From Actinomyces minihominis (GTDB lineage Bacteria; Actinomycetota; Actinomycetes; Actinomycetales; Actinomycetaceae): 64,000 bases of DNA. This document shows, one piece after another, positions 20,296-30,152 of this stretch. The notes beneath the pieces are model-generated. The model was not told the origin of the DNA. It made no database searches and worked only from the letters and a program-made list of their open reading frames with translations. The DNA lies in contig NZ_FYEG01000008.1 of NCBI RefSeq assembly GCF_900187855.1, forward strand, positions 1 through 64,000, written 5' to 3'. The translations under genes and the position numbers were made by a program. Numbering within the stretch: position 1 is the first letter of the stretch; each line of letters begins with the position of its first letter.

Positions 20296-22236
20296 ATGAT
20301 GTATCAGCAGGCCGATGGCTCATGGACAAACCCGGCCCTACGCCCAATCGACCCTGAGCTATCGATCCCTCAGCTAATCTTCGACCGCGAGGCCGCTCGC
20401 CCCCACCAGGTGATGGTCGAACGACTCATCCGAGGCGAATGGCATGAGGTGACTGCTGAGGAGTACATCAACCACGTCGTAAAGCTGGGCCGCGGACTCT
20501 ACGGGCTTGGGGTGCGCCCGGGCGATCGGGTGGCCATTCTGGGAGCGACCTCATACGAGTGGTCAGCATTCGACATGGCCATCCTCTCCATTGGGGCGGT
20601 GACGATTCCGATCTATGAGTCAGACTCAGCCCTGCAGATTGCGCACATCCTGACAGACTCGCAGGCCTGCATCGTGATTACCGACACTGTGCAGCAAGCC
20701 GAACTGGTTGAGTCGGTTCGTGCGGACAGCGTGCGGCGGATCATCGCCCTCGAGCGAGGTGATGAACGCGAGGTCGTCCGAGCGGGATCGGATGTGCCCG
20801 CCAACCTGGTGCGGGAGCTTACCGCTTCGCTCAACCTGGACTCACTTGCGACGATCGTCTACACCTCGGGAACAACCGGTATGCCGAAGGGCGTGCAGCT
20901 GACCCACGGTAACTTCGTGAAGCCACTGCTCCAAGCCGTCGACATTTTGCCCCAGTTGATTGCCGACCCCAAGAACCGCACCCTCCTGTTCCTGCCGGTC
21001 GCCCACGTCCTCGCCCGCTTTGTCATGATCGGGGTCCTGGTTGGTGAAGGACGCCTGGGGATGAGCCCTGATATTCGCCACCTGGTCCACGACATTCAGA
21101 CATTCAAGCCCACGTCGCTACTTGCCGTTCCCCGCGTCCTTGAAAAGGTCTACAACACCGCCGCCCAGTCGGCGGGTAAGGGAGTTAAAAAGACCCTGTT
21201 CGGCTGGTCCGCCAAGCAGGCTCGCGCGATGTCCCAGGCAACAGCTTTTCCCATTGATAGGGCCCGTAAGCCCCAGGCCCGTCCCGAGGGCGAGGGTATG
21301 ACTGCCTCTCTGGAAGCACCACTACCGACCAAGACCTCCGAGGGCCCCGGTGTTCCCCTCAGGGTCACCCACCGTGTCGCAGACGCCCTCGTCCTGCGAA
21401 AGATTCGAGCCATTCTGGGCCCGAATCTAACCACCATCATCAGCGGGGGCGCCCCGCTTTCCAGCGAACTAGCTGACTTCTACCGCGGCCTCGGGATCAG
21501 CCTGATCCAGGGCTACGGGCTTACTGAAACGACCGGCCCGATCACCGTGCAGGTCCCCGGGGACAACCCACCAAACTCGGTCGGCTACCTCTGGCCCGGT
21601 AACTCTTTGAAGTTCGCTGAGGACGGTGAGGTCCTGCTTTCGGGAAACTCCGTGACAGACGGCTACCACAACCTGCCCGAGGCCACCGCCGAGAACATCA
21701 CGGAAGGCTGGTTCCACTCCGGTGATATCGGCGAGGTCGATGAGCAGGGTCGCCTGCGCATCACCGGTCGAAAGAAGGAGCTGATCGTCACGGCAGGTGG
21801 CAAGAACGTCTCTCCGGATGTCCTCCAGGACTCCCTCAGCACCCATCCACTGATTGGCCAGTGCGTCGTCGTTGGAGATGAGCGTCCCTACATTGCAGCA
21901 CTCGTCACTATCGATTCAGAAATGCTGCCCATCTGGTTGAGGAACAAGGGACTCAAGGTAGTTCCCCCCTACGAGGCAGCGCAGGTTCCCGAGGTGCGTG
22001 ACTCACTGGAGCGCGCCATGCGTAAGGCCAATCGGGAGGTCTCGCGAGCTGAGTCGATCCGGCGCTACCGCATCTTGGACATTGAGTTCTCAGTCGACAA
22101 CGGATATTTGACACCATCGCAGAAGCTCAAGCGTCACAGGGTCCTCAAGGACTACCAGGACTTCATTTCTGAGATCTACGACATGGATGAAACCGAACTT
22201 GCCGCCACCGGCGGATCGGTTCCCTCCGGCCGTTAG
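20296..22236 (+). CDS. Long-chain fatty acid--CoA ligase (AMP-forming)
   Basis: The ANL-superfamily enzyme activates fatty acids through an acyl-adenylate. The P-loop-like motif YTSGTTGMPKGVQLTHGN is near residue 195, the ISGGAPLSSELADFYRGLG and GYGLTETTGP motifs follow, and the hinge and C-terminal GWFHSGDIGEVDEQGRLRITGRKKEL are present. The length of about 646 residues and the insertion around residues 300-360 match the FadD15-like actinobacterial group. The start at 20296 follows AAGGA by 7 nt; the open frame extends to 20188. It is divergent from uvrC, with a TACAAT -10-like box just upstream. Confidence 0.9.
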   Translation: MMYQQADGSWTNPALRPIDPELSIPQLIFDREAARPHQVMVERLIRGEWHEVTAEEYINHVVKLGRGLYGLGVRPGDRVAILGATSYEWSAFDMAILSIGAVTIPIYESDSALQIAHILTDSQACIVITDTVQQAELVESVRADSVRRIIALERGDEREVVRAGSDVPANLVRELTASLNLDSLATIVYTSGTTGMPKGVQLTHGNFVKPLLQAVDILPQLIADPKNRTLLFLPVAHVLARFVMIGVLVGEGRLGMSPDIRHLVHDIQTFKPTSLLAVPRVLEKVYNTAAQSAGKGVKKTLFGWSAKQARAMSQATAFPIDRARKPQARPEGEGMTASLEAPLPTKTSEGPGVPLRVTHRVADALVLRKIRAILGPNLTTIISGGAPLSSELADFYRGLGISLIQGYGLTETTGPITVQVPGDNPPNSVGYLWPGNSLKFAEDGEVLLSGNSVTDGYHNLPEATAENITEGWFHSGDIGEVDEQGRLRITGRKKELIVTAGGKNVSPDVLQDSLSTHPLIGQCVVVGDERPYIAALVTIDSEMLPIWLRNKGLKVVPPYEAAQVPEVRDSLERAMRKANREVSRAESIRRYRILDIEFSVDNGYLTPSQKLKRHRVLKDYQDFISEIYDMDETELAATGGSVPSGR

Positions 22237-22250
22237 ACCCCCGCGCTCTG

Positions 22251-25106
22251 CTAGGAAGCCAGAGCCCGCCTTGGTTGCAGGGCACCTGCCAGGTACTCAC
22301 CCGTGTAGGTGCCCTTCACCTTCGCCACTTCCTCCGGGGTACCCTCAGCGATAACACGACCACCGAAACGACCGCCCCCGGGACCCATGTCAATCACCCA
22401 GTCGGCATTCTTGATGACATCAAGGTTGTGCTCAATGACCACCACCGTGTTTCCCTTGTCGACCAAACCCTGAAGGACGAGCAACAACTTGCGAATGTCT
22501 TCGAAATGCAGGCCCGTGGTCGGCTCGTCAAGCACATAGATACTGCGACCATTGGAACGCTTGTGGAGCTCTGAAGCTAACTTGACCCTCTGTGCTTCAC
22601 CGCCCGAGAGAGTGGTTGCGGACTGGCCCAAACGAACATAGCCGAGTCCGACCTCCACGAGGGTGTTGAGGTGGCGGGCAATCCTCGGGATCGCGGAGAA
22701 GAACTCTGCTGCCTCTGCAATTGGCATTTCGAGCAGATCAGCAACAGTCTTGCCGCGGTACATCACCTCAAGGGTTTCTCGGTTGTAGCGCTTACCTTCG
22801 CAGACCTCGCAGGGAACGTAGACATCCGGAAGGAAGTTCATCTCGATCCGGATGGTGCCGTCGCCCTTGCAAGACTCGCATCGCCCACCCTTAACATTGA
22901 ATGAAAAGCGCCCCGGACCGTAGCCCCGAATCTTGGCTTCCTGCGTCTCGGCAAACAGCTTACGAACGTGATCCCACACCCCGGTGTAGGTGGCGGGGTT
23001 CGACCTTGGGGTACGGCCAATCGGTGACTGGTCAACATGAACGATCTTGTCTAGGTGTTCGACGCCCTTGACTGACGAATGTCGTCCGGGCACAAGGCGA
23101 GCCCGGTTCAAACGGTTGGCGAGGGTGCGGTAGAGAATCTGGTTCACCAGCGTCGATTTGCCCGAACCAGAGACACCCGTAACGGCCGTCAGCGTTCCAA
23201 GTGGGAAGTCAACGGTGACGTTCTGTAGGTTGTTCTCTCGAGCTCCCCTCACGGTCAGAACGCGCGCCTTATCGTAGGGACGCCGCTCACTGGGAACACT
23301 GATTTCCCTTTTCCCTGACAGGTACTGCCCCGTCAGGGAACGCGGCTCGTTAACCAGGCCCGCAACGGGACCCGAGTAGACAATCTCCCCGCCGTACTCC
23401 CCTGCCTTAGGACCGATATCCACAACCCAGTCGGCCGCGTCCATCGTTTCTTCGTCATGCTCAACCACGATCAGGGTGTTGCCGAGGTCGCGCAGGTGCT
23501 CCAGGGTCGTGATGAGGCGCCTGTTGTCACGCTGGTGCAGTCCGATTGATGGTTCATCGAGCACGTAGAGAACGCCTACAAGCCCGGAGCCAATCTGGGT
23601 CGCCAGCCGGATGCGCTGGGCTTCCCCGCCCGAAAGAGTGCCCGCTGAGCGAGCCAGAGTCAGATAGTCTAGGCCGACGTCGACAAGGAACTTGAGGCGC
23701 GCATTGATCTCGTCAAGAATCGGCTTCGAAATCTGGGCTGCACGGCCGTCCAGTTCAAGCTCTGCCAGAAATTCCTGGGTCTCCTGGATTGAAGCTGCCG
23801 AGAGTTCAGCAATGTTCTTCCCACCAACGCGAACCGCCAGAACCTCGGGCTTGAGGCGGGCGCCGTTGCACGAAGGGCATGCCACCTCCCGCATGTAGCC
23901 CTGCATCTTGTCTTTGACGTAGTTCGAATCCGACTCATCCACGCGTCGCTCGATGAACTTCACGGCGCCTTCAAACCCGGTGGAGTAGGCCCTTTCTCGG
24001 CCCCAGCGGTTGCGATACTTGACGTGAACCTTGTAGTCGAGGCCGTAAAGGATCGCTTTTTGAACGTCCTTGGGGAGGTCCTTCCAGGGGGCATCAATGT
24101 CGAAGCCCATCTGCTTGGCGAGTCCCTCAAGGAGGCGCTGGTAGTACTTGGCGCTGGAACGCCACACCACAACCGCACCCTCGGCAAGCGAGAGGTCCTC
24201 ATCCGGGACAATCAGATCCGGATCAACCTCTTGTTTCGCACCGAGGCCGGAGCACTCGGGGCATGAACCGTAGGGGGCATTGAATGAAAATGTCCGGGGC
24301 TCGATCTCTTCGAGGGCAAGCGGATGGTCATTGGGGCAGGCACGCTTCTCGGAGTAGCGGCGTTGGCGTGCAGCGTCGTCCTCAGCAATATCCACGAAGT
24401 CGATGGTGACAAGTCCATCCGACAGCTCAAGTGCCGTCTCAATGGAGTCGGTGAGTCGGCGGTGCAGACCCTCTTTGACGACCAACCTGTCAATGACAAT
24501 GTCGATGTCGTGTTTGATGTTCTTTTCAAGGCGTGGGGGATTTTCGAGACGTACGGCCTCGCCGTCAACGATGGCTCGAACGTAACCTTTGGCCTGAAGC
24601 TCAGCGAACAGCTCGCTGTACTCGCCCTTCCTGCTGCGGACCACAGGGGCCAAAATCTGGAAACGTGTTCCTTCGTCGTTCTCAAGAATACGGTCGACAA
24701 TCTGCTGTGCAGATTGGGCCTGGATGACCTCATCACAGATTGGGCAGTGCGCGATTCCCGCCCGGGCGTAGAGCAGCCTGAGGTAGTCGTGGACCTCGGT
24801 GATGGTTCCCACGGTGGAACGAGGGTTCTTTGAGGTTGACTTCTGGTCGATAGAAACGGCTGGAGAGAGACCCTCAATGAAGTCGACATCCGGCTTGTCC
24901 ATTTGCCCCAAGAACTGGCGCGCATATGAGGATAGCGACTCAACGTAGCGTCGCTGTCCCTCAGCAAAAATCGTGTCAAAGGCCAGGGAAGATTTCCCGG
25001 ATCCAGAAAGCCCGGTAAAGACAATCATCTTCTCGCGGGGCAGCTCAATGTCAACATTCTTGAGGTTGTGTTGACGGGCCCCGCGGACAATAAGTTCTTC
25101 GCTCAC
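22251..25106 (-). CDS. uvrA: Excinuclease ABC subunit A
   Basis: UvrA is the damage-sensing ABC ATPase of nucleotide excision repair. Both ATPase halves are visible, with Walker [13 protein letters not shown] and [12 protein letters not shown], two ABC signatures ([24 protein letters not shown]), and three zinc modules ([32 protein letters not shown]...CEVCEGKRY). The GTG at 25106 gives the typical opening [17 protein letters not shown]; a GTG at 25136 would add ten residues. It is convergent with the acyl-CoA ligase gene, 14 bp apart. Confidence 0.96.
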   Translation of the reverse strand: MSEELIVRGARQHNLKNVDIELPREKMIVFTGLSGSGKSSLAFDTIFAEGQRRYVESLSSYARQFLGQMDKPDVDFIEGLSPAVSIDQKSTSKNPRSTVGTITEVHDYLRLLYARAGIAHCPICDEVIQAQSAQQIVDRILENDEGTRFQILAPVVRSRKGEYSELFAELQAKGYVRAIVDGEAVRLENPPRLEKNIKHDIDIVIDRLVVKEGLHRRLTDSIETALELSDGLVTIDFVDIAEDDAARQRRYSEKRACPNDHPLALEEIEPRTFSFNAPYGSCPECSGLGAKQEVDPDLIVPDEDLSLAEGAVVVWRSSAKYYQRLLEGLAKQMGFDIDAPWKDLPKDVQKAILYGLDYKVHVKYRNRWGRERAYSTGFEGAVKFIERRVDESDSNYVKDKMQGYMREVACPSCNGARLKPEVLAVRVGGKNIAELSAASIQETQEFLAELELDGRAAQISKPILDEINARLKFLVDVGLDYLTLARSAGTLSGGEAQRIRLATQIGSGLVGVLYVLDEPSIGLHQRDNRRLITTLEHLRDLGNTLIVVEHDEETMDAADWVVDIGPKAGEYGGEIVYSGPVAGLVNEPRSLTGQYLSGKREISVPSERRPYDKARVLTVRGARENNLQNVTVDFPLGTLTAVTGVSGSGKSTLVNQILYRTLANRLNRARLVPGRHSSVKGVEHLDKIVHVDQSPIGRTPRSNPATYTGVWDHVRKLFAETQEAKIRGYGPGRFSFNVKGGRCESCKGDGTIRIEMNFLPDVYVPCEVCEGKRYNRETLEVMYRGKTVADLLEMPIAEAAEFFSAIPRIARHLNTLVEVGLGYVRLGQSATTLSGGEAQRVKLASELHKRSNGRSIYVLDEPTTGLHFEDIRKLLLVLQGLVDKGNTVVVIEHNLDVIKNADWVIDMGPGGGRFGGRVIAEGTPEEVAKVKGTYTGEYLAGALQPRRALAS

Positions 25107-25218
25107 CAGACAGAGTTTACTAGTAGTCAGGGTCACTTAGTACAGGTGTTCGATCACAGTGAGCGCACTTCTCTCGTGGCGTCCATCCAAGCGGGGTTGC
25201 ATGGGAGATAATGCTGAC

Positions 25219-25539
25219 ATGGGCTTTTACGTAATTCAGTACCGGTACCCCGCTGATCTCAAGTTCCTGGTTGAGGACTTCCGCCCGGGACACCGCACGC
25301 ACATGCGCAAACTTCAAGCGGAAGGAAAGCTGGTTTCCTCCGGTTTCCTTCACGACGCCACATTCGATGGCGGGTTACTTCTTGTCCGGGCTGATTCAGC
25401 GCAGGAGGCTCGCGAGTACCTGGAGGGCGACCCGTTCTACGAGCACGACCTGATGGACGAACTGACCGTGCTGTCATGGGTCCCTACTCTTGGACCTGAC
25501 GCACCCGGGTTCGACACCACTTTCCCCACCTTCGACTAG
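25219..25539 (+). CDS. YciI-family protein
   Basis: The 106-residue protein matches the YCII/ferredoxin-like fold: an opening beta strand (FYVIQYRY), the conserved HRTHMRKLQAEGKLVSSGFL segment with the family His, and a C-terminal FYEHDLMDELTVLSW strand. Members act as small hydrolases or accessory proteins, and the substrate here is unknown. The ATG at 25219 was chosen for the GGGAGA ahead of it and for the fold boundary. It is divergent from uvrA. Confidence 0.8.
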   Translation: MGFYVIQYRYPADLKFLVEDFRPGHRTHMRKLQAEGKLVSSGFLHDATFDGGLLLVRADSAQEAREYLEGDPFYEHDLMDELTVLSWVPTLGPDAPGFDTTFPTFD

Positions 25540-25560
25540 ACGGAGAAAACGGGCACCGCT

Positions 25561-26394
25561 CTAGCGGATGCCTCTCATTTTCTCGGCCTGTGCCAGGTGT
25601 TGTATGAGGGCTGCGGCAACCACCTCTGGCTGTTCGACGGCCGTGAGATGGCGGGCATCGGGGACGATCACCACAGTGTGGGGAGCCGAGAGTTCGACTG
25701 CTAGGTGCCGTGCTGCCGCCGGCGGATTACCGGCATCGTCCTCTCCCGTCAGCACCATGCTCGGTGAACTCACCATTGCCAACTGGTCAGTGAGGTCAGT
25801 GTGAGCGATGATGCGGCAGCACTGGGCATATCCTGCGCGATCAGTAGAAAGGAAGATCTGCCGAATCTCCTGGACCTCTCGCACCCCGGGCCCGGCTGCG
25901 AACCTTCCGGTGAACCAGCGTTCCATCGTCCCATCCACCAGGGGGGCAACACCATCTCGCTCAACCTGGTCTGCCTTTTCTTTCCAGGCAGATGCCGGTG
26001 TGATCACGGGACCCGAATCAAGGACTGAGAGGCTAGCGGTCTCAAGGGGATAGGCACTGGCGTAAGCAAGGGACACCATTCCCCCGAGCGAAATCCCAGC
26101 AACATGAGCGTTGAGCACTCCGAGGTCTCGCAGTCCTCGATTCACCGCTAAGGCAGTATCCTTTGCTGTGGCTCGACCCCGGTTGAGCAGCTCCGACTCT
26201 CCGTGCCCGGGTTGCTCCCAGAGGATAACCGGGAGTCTTTCGGGGAGTAGCGGAAGCACCCACTGCCACATTTCTGCACTGGAACCGAGAGCATGGCCGA
26301 GGACCAGCGGGACCCTTCGACGAATTTGCTGTTCATTCTTGGAGCTAGCCGCGTAGAAGGCGAGCGGTGACGAAGGGGTGTCAAGTCTGAACAT
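25561..26394 (-). CDS. Alpha/beta-fold hydrolase
   Basis: The 277-residue protein has the alpha/beta-hydrolase layout: oxyanion segment LGHALGSS, nucleophile elbow GISLGGM (Ser), Asp in LTGEDDAGN, and His in PDARHLTAVEQPE. Its arrangement resembles 3-oxoadipate enol-lactonase-like hydrolases, but no catabolic genes are nearby, so no substrate is assigned. Its start overlaps the ATPase gene end by 14 nt and follows GGAGGG, so it is the last gene of the terC-ATPase operon. Confidence 0.85.
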   Translation of the reverse strand: MFRLDTPSSPLAFYAASSKNEQQIRRRVPLVLGHALGSSAEMWQWVLPLLPERLPVILWEQPGHGESELLNRGRATAKDTALAVNRGLRDLGVLNAHVAGISLGGMVSLAYASAYPLETASLSVLDSGPVITPASAWKEKADQVERDGVAPLVDGTMERWFTGRFAAGPGVREVQEIRQIFLSTDRAGYAQCCRIIAHTDLTDQLAMVSSPSMVLTGEDDAGNPPAAARHLAVELSAPHTVVIVPDARHLTAVEQPEVVAAALIQHLAQAEKMRGIR

Positions 26395-28882
26395 TGGAAT
26401 GCGCCCTCCACTTTGATGTCACGCCATATGCCGTAGCAATCAGTATCGCCGCACAGAGACCCGCAATCAATATCACGTACCATTCACCACCGTGGGGCAG
26501 CTCCAACGCAAAGAAGCGGCGCACCGGTTCGATCGTCATCCCGATCACCGCCCCTGAAATCATCAGAACCACCAGGGTGATACGCCACCAGTTCCAGGGC
26601 CGTGCCAAAACAATCAGCAGCGCCATTGCTCCAATGATGAGAGAGATCGTTGCCCCGGTCTGTCCTAACTCAGTACCTTCCCCAAGTACAAGGTAGGCGG
26701 CGGAGGCCGCCATCGTCAGTATCGCTCCCGAGGGAACGGCGACTAGGAGAGTCCGACGGAGAAATCCTGGACGATACTTCTGAGGGTTAGGTGCCAGCGA
26801 CAGGAAAAACGCCGGAACACCAATGGTGAAAGTACCGATGTAGGTGAGCTGGCGCGGAAGGAATGGGTATTTCCAACCTAGAGCCGCAACCAGGATCGCG
26901 AAAAGGATTGCGTAGGTTGTCTTGGAAAGGAACAGCGCCGAGACCCTTTCCATATTGGCAATGATGCGCCTGCCCTCTGCCACCACTCCGGGAAGGTCTG
27001 AAAATTTGCCGTTGACGAGGACGAGGCGTGATACCGCCTTGGTTGCCGGGGCAGCATTACCCATGGCAATCCCAAGATCCGCGTCCTTGAGTGCGAGGGC
27101 GTCATTAACACCATCACCGGTCATGGCAACGGTGTGCCCAGCTCGTTTTAATGCCCGCACTAGCTCGCGCTTCTGCTCCGGAGTAACGCGACCAAAGACA
27201 TCGGTGTTCAAGGCTAGATCTTGGAACTCCGGGGTCTTCGGATCCGGAAGTTTACGTGCGTCTATGACATTGGAGACACCGCCGCCTTCGTGTCTGAGGC
27301 CAACTTCAGCTGCAATCGTCGCCACCGTCTCTGGGGCATCGCCTGAAATTACCTTGACCAGAACTCCCTGCTGGGCAAAGTACTCGAGGGTCTGCTTCGC
27401 GTCGGGGCGGATATCCTCCTCGAGAACTGCAATAAGTGCCGGTCTCAGTTCGGCTGGCAACTGCTCCTCACCCAGTGGGCTATCCGTGTAGGACAGGCAG
27501 ACAGAACGGCGTCCGACTGAGCTGGCAGCAGAAACGGTCTCGTGAGCCCAGCTGTGATCCTGATTCCCATCGGCAAGCAGGATTTCAGGAGCCCCTAGCA
27601 CCCAGGTTTTGGGAGCATCGGTTGTGCACGTCAGGTGCAGCGCGGACCATTTGCGGGCCGAGTTGAACGGAATCTGCAAGGCGTCTTCCGTAAAGGCGGT
27701 GTTGATTGAGGGAACCAGCTGCTTCACTGCCTCGGCGGTGGCGTTTCCTCCGTCGGCTACGAGGCTGGCAAGGACTGCTCTGGACAGTGCGAGACCATCG
27801 AACTTCTCCCCACCAACCAGGTAGGACTGCTGCAAGCCCTGCGGTGCATCCACGATCGCGCGACCGCGGATCTCACCCGTGGTCAGCGTTCCAGTTTTGT
27901 CCAGGCAGAGCACGTCGACTCGCGCCAGAATCTCCACGGCAGGAAGCTCTTGAACCAAGACCCCTCTACGCGCCAGAAGCGCAGCGGCCAGGCCGAAGTT
28001 CATCGAAGTCAGTAGAACGAGGCCCTGCGGGATCATCCCGACGATGCCGGCCACCGTGTAGACAATGGCAGTGGGCCAAGAGTCACCCCCCGCCCTCATT
28101 TGTGACCACAGCAGCAGCGCGAAAATCACGGGCAGGATGATGGTGACCCAGTGCAGGATGCGTTCGATCGAGTCTTGAATCTCGGAGTGCGCCTTGCTGA
28201 AGCGCCTTGCCTCTGAGGTGATCCGCTGCGCCCAGGCCTGCGATCCAACGACCTCGATCAGCATCTCTCCGGCGCCAGCGACAATGGCGGTCCCCGACAT
28301 CAGGGTGTCGCCGGTCTTCTTTCGCACCGGGCGTGCCTCCCCCGTGAGGGCAGACTCATCGACCTCGAGTCCCCGAGCTTCAATGACCTGCCCATCCGCC
28401 GGAACCTGGTCTCCTAGACTCAGGCGGATTACGTCATGACTCACCAGTTGGCTGTTGTTGACTTCCTGCCACTGGCCATCACGCAGGACGGTAGAGGTCG
28501 GAGCTTGGAGAACAGCCAGTGAATCCAGCTCTTTCTTCGATCGCAGCTCCGAGAGTACCCCGATTGCCAGGTTCAGGACGAGGACGAAACCAAAGACAGC
28601 GTCGCGCCAGTCACCGAGTATGAGGACTGCTGCGGCACAGGTAAAGAGAATGGCATTGAAGGTCGTGAAGAGGTTGGCGCGAAGGATCGCACTGAGTGGC
28701 CGAGAGGTTGACTGGTCGACCTCGTTCGACTCCCCCGACTCATGCTTCGACCGTACCTGGGCACTGCTCAATCCACCGGCTAGAGATGCCAGCTGCTGAT
28801 TGGACAGTGCCTCAGGCAGGACAATTTCCGCGTGTTCCCCTGTGCTATCCACAGGCTCAGAGACAAGACGCGAAGTAGACAC
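26381..28882 (-). CDS. CtpE-like cation-transporting P-type ATPase, possibly Mn2+
   Basis: The 833-residue P-type ATPase shows the phosphorylation motif CLDKTGTLTTGE, the actuator loop DESALTGEARP, the hinge VAMTGDGVNDALALKDADLGIAMG, and about ten hydrophobic segments. There is no N-terminal heavy-metal domain or CPx motif, so it is of the P2-like type resembling mycobacterial CtpE, reported as a Ca2+ transporter. Its GTG start overlaps the terC stop (TAGTG), so it is coupled to terC and lies under a yybP-ykoY riboswitch. This makes Mn2+ export a good hypothesis. A hydrolase gene overlaps its end. Confidence 0.88.
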   Translation of the reverse strand: MSTSRLVSEPVDSTGEHAEIVLPEALSNQQLASLAGGLSSAQVRSKHESGESNEVDQSTSRPLSAILRANLFTTFNAILFTCAAAVLILGDWRDAVFGFVLVLNLAIGVLSELRSKKELDSLAVLQAPTSTVLRDGQWQEVNNSQLVSHDVIRLSLGDQVPADGQVIEARGLEVDESALTGEARPVRKKTGDTLMSGTAIVAGAGEMLIEVVGSQAWAQRITSEARRFSKAHSEIQDSIERILHWVTIILPVIFALLLWSQMRAGGDSWPTAIVYTVAGIVGMIPQGLVLLTSMNFGLAAALLARRGVLVQELPAVEILARVDVLCLDKTGTLTTGEIRGRAIVDAPQGLQQSYLVGGEKFDGLALSRAVLASLVADGGNATAEAVKQLVPSINTAFTEDALQIPFNSARKWSALHLTCTTDAPKTWVLGAPEILLADGNQDHSWAHETVSAASSVGRRSVCLSYTDSPLGEEQLPAELRPALIAVLEEDIRPDAKQTLEYFAQQGVLVKVISGDAPETVATIAAEVGLRHEGGGVSNVIDARKLPDPKTPEFQDLALNTDVFGRVTPEQKRELVRALKRAGHTVAMTGDGVNDALALKDADLGIAMGNAAPATKAVSRLVLVNGKFSDLPGVVAEGRRIIANMERVSALFLSKTTYAILFAILVAALGWKYPFLPRQLTYIGTFTIGVPAFFLSLAPNPQKYRPGFLRRTLLVAVPSGAILTMAASAAYLVLGEGTELGQTGATISLIIGAMALLIVLARPWNWWRITLVVLMISGAVIGMTIEPVRRFFALELPHGGEWYVILIAGLCAAILIATAYGVTSKWRAHSNVQT

Positions 28883-29907
28883 TAGGCGATGCTGTCCGGT
28901 TCAGAGACTTCAGCTGAACCATTCTTCTTACGCCTACTGGCAATCAGAGAAGCGATGACCGTAATCGTGATGGTGCCAACGATGACGGCCAGAGAAAGCC
29001 CAATACCGATATCTGGAACGTTGAATGGTTCGCCACCGTTGAGGAACGACAGCGTGTTCTCATGCATCGCATGCAAGATCAGCTTGACTCCGATGAAGCC
29101 CAGGATGAATGCCAGGCCCCAGTGCAGGAACACCAGGCGCTGCAGAAGGTCATCAATGAGGAAGTAGAGCTGACGCAGACCAAGAAGAGCGAAAGCATTA
29201 GCCGCGAAGACAAGGTACGGCTCAGAGGTGAGGCCAAAGATAGCCGGAATGGAGTCGAGCGCGAACATGATGTCGGCCGAGCCAAGCGCAACTACGACCA
29301 GGAGAAGCGGCGTAATCAGAGTCTTACCACCGTGGCGGTAGAGGAACTTCTGACCGCGGAACCCATCGGTGACGGGAACGATCTTTCGCACCATCTTCGT
29401 CAGGCGGGTCTCGGTGTACTCGCCTTCATCAATCTCAACACTCACGGTCTCGGTTCCGGCCTTGACCTGGGTGTAAGCCGTGTAGAGCAGCCAGATTCCA
29501 AATAGGTAGAAGACCCAGGAGAACTGAGCAATGATAGCCGCGCCAACCAGGATGAAAATGAGGCGCAGGACAAGGGCGATGATGATGCCTGAAAGAAGAG
29601 CCTTTTGCTGGAACTCTCTTGGCACCCTAAACGAAGACATGATGATGACGAACACAAACAGGTTGTCAATCGAGAGTGCCTTCTCAGTTGCCCAGCCGGC
29701 GATGTACTGACCGGCATAGTCACCACCGTAAACAATCCAGATAAAGACGCCGAAGACGAGGGCGAGGGCGATGTAGGCGACCGACCACCAGGCGCTCTCT
29801 TTAAGAGTCGGGGCGTGCGGGGTACGGACGTGGCCAACGATGTCTACCGTTATCAATACAACGATAACGACAGCCAGGATCAGCCAGGATAGAAAGTGGA
29901 CTTCCAA
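28882..29907 (-). CDS. TerC/Alx-family membrane protein, likely Mn2+ exporter
   Basis: The integral membrane protein of about 341 residues has nine hydrophobic helices and the TerC motifs ATEKALSIDNLFVFV and GSADIMFALDSIPAIFGLT, whose Asp residues lie in the membrane and are implicated in metal binding. TerC/Alx proteins work in Mn2+ efflux and loading of exported enzymes. The TTG at 29907 was chosen because GGAGG lies 4 nt upstream; the frame is open to 29934. It is the first gene of an operon with the ATPase and is preceded by a Mn2+ riboswitch. Confidence 0.92.
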   Translation of the reverse strand: MEVHFLSWLILAVVIVVLITVDIVGHVRTPHAPTLKESAWWSVAYIALALVFGVFIWIVYGGDYAGQYIAGWATEKALSIDNLFVFVIIMSSFRVPREFQQKALLSGIIIALVLRLIFILVGAAIIAQFSWVFYLFGIWLLYTAYTQVKAGTETVSVEIDEGEYTETRLTKMVRKIVPVTDGFRGQKFLYRHGGKTLITPLLLVVVALGSADIMFALDSIPAIFGLTSEPYLVFAANAFALLGLRQLYFLIDDLLQRLVFLHWGLAFILGFIGVKLILHAMHENTLSFLNGGEPFNVPDIGIGLSLAVIVGTITITVIASLIASRRKKNGSAEVSEPDSIA

Positions 29908-29938
29908 TATTCCTCCGTGAGTGGGTACGACCAAGTAA

Positions 29939-30047
29939 CTGAGGTCTTACCCACCTGAGACTCTGGCCTAGGTGTCAGCGCCGGGCGGAGCCTGTGACAG
30001 GCCTGGACCGTGTTGACGACGTTGACTTGTTGGATTACTCCCCTCAG
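29939..30047 (-). promoter_or_regulatory. yybP-ykoY (Mn2+) riboswitch upstream of terC
   Basis: Reading the minus strand, the element opens with CUGAGGGGAGUA and ends with GGUAAGACCUCAG. CUGAGG (30047-30042) pairs with CCUCAG (29944-29939) as P1. The conserved internal pieces CGUCGUCAACACGG and GCUGACA lie between them in the right order. These match the yybP-ykoY consensus (GGGGAGUA, GUCGUCAA, UUGACA, AAGACCU), which binds Mn2+. Its 3' end is about 20 nt from the ribosome site, so translational or anti-termination control of terC and the ATPase gene is likely. Confidence 0.88.
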
Positions 30048-30152
30048 AGAGCAATACTAGTGCCCAGCCCGCGTGCTACCGCTACCCCGCTCAAGTGAGA
30101 CTTGGTACTAAGGTCCGGGGTTGATTGCCTTGGGCTCCCAGACAGGGCCCTT

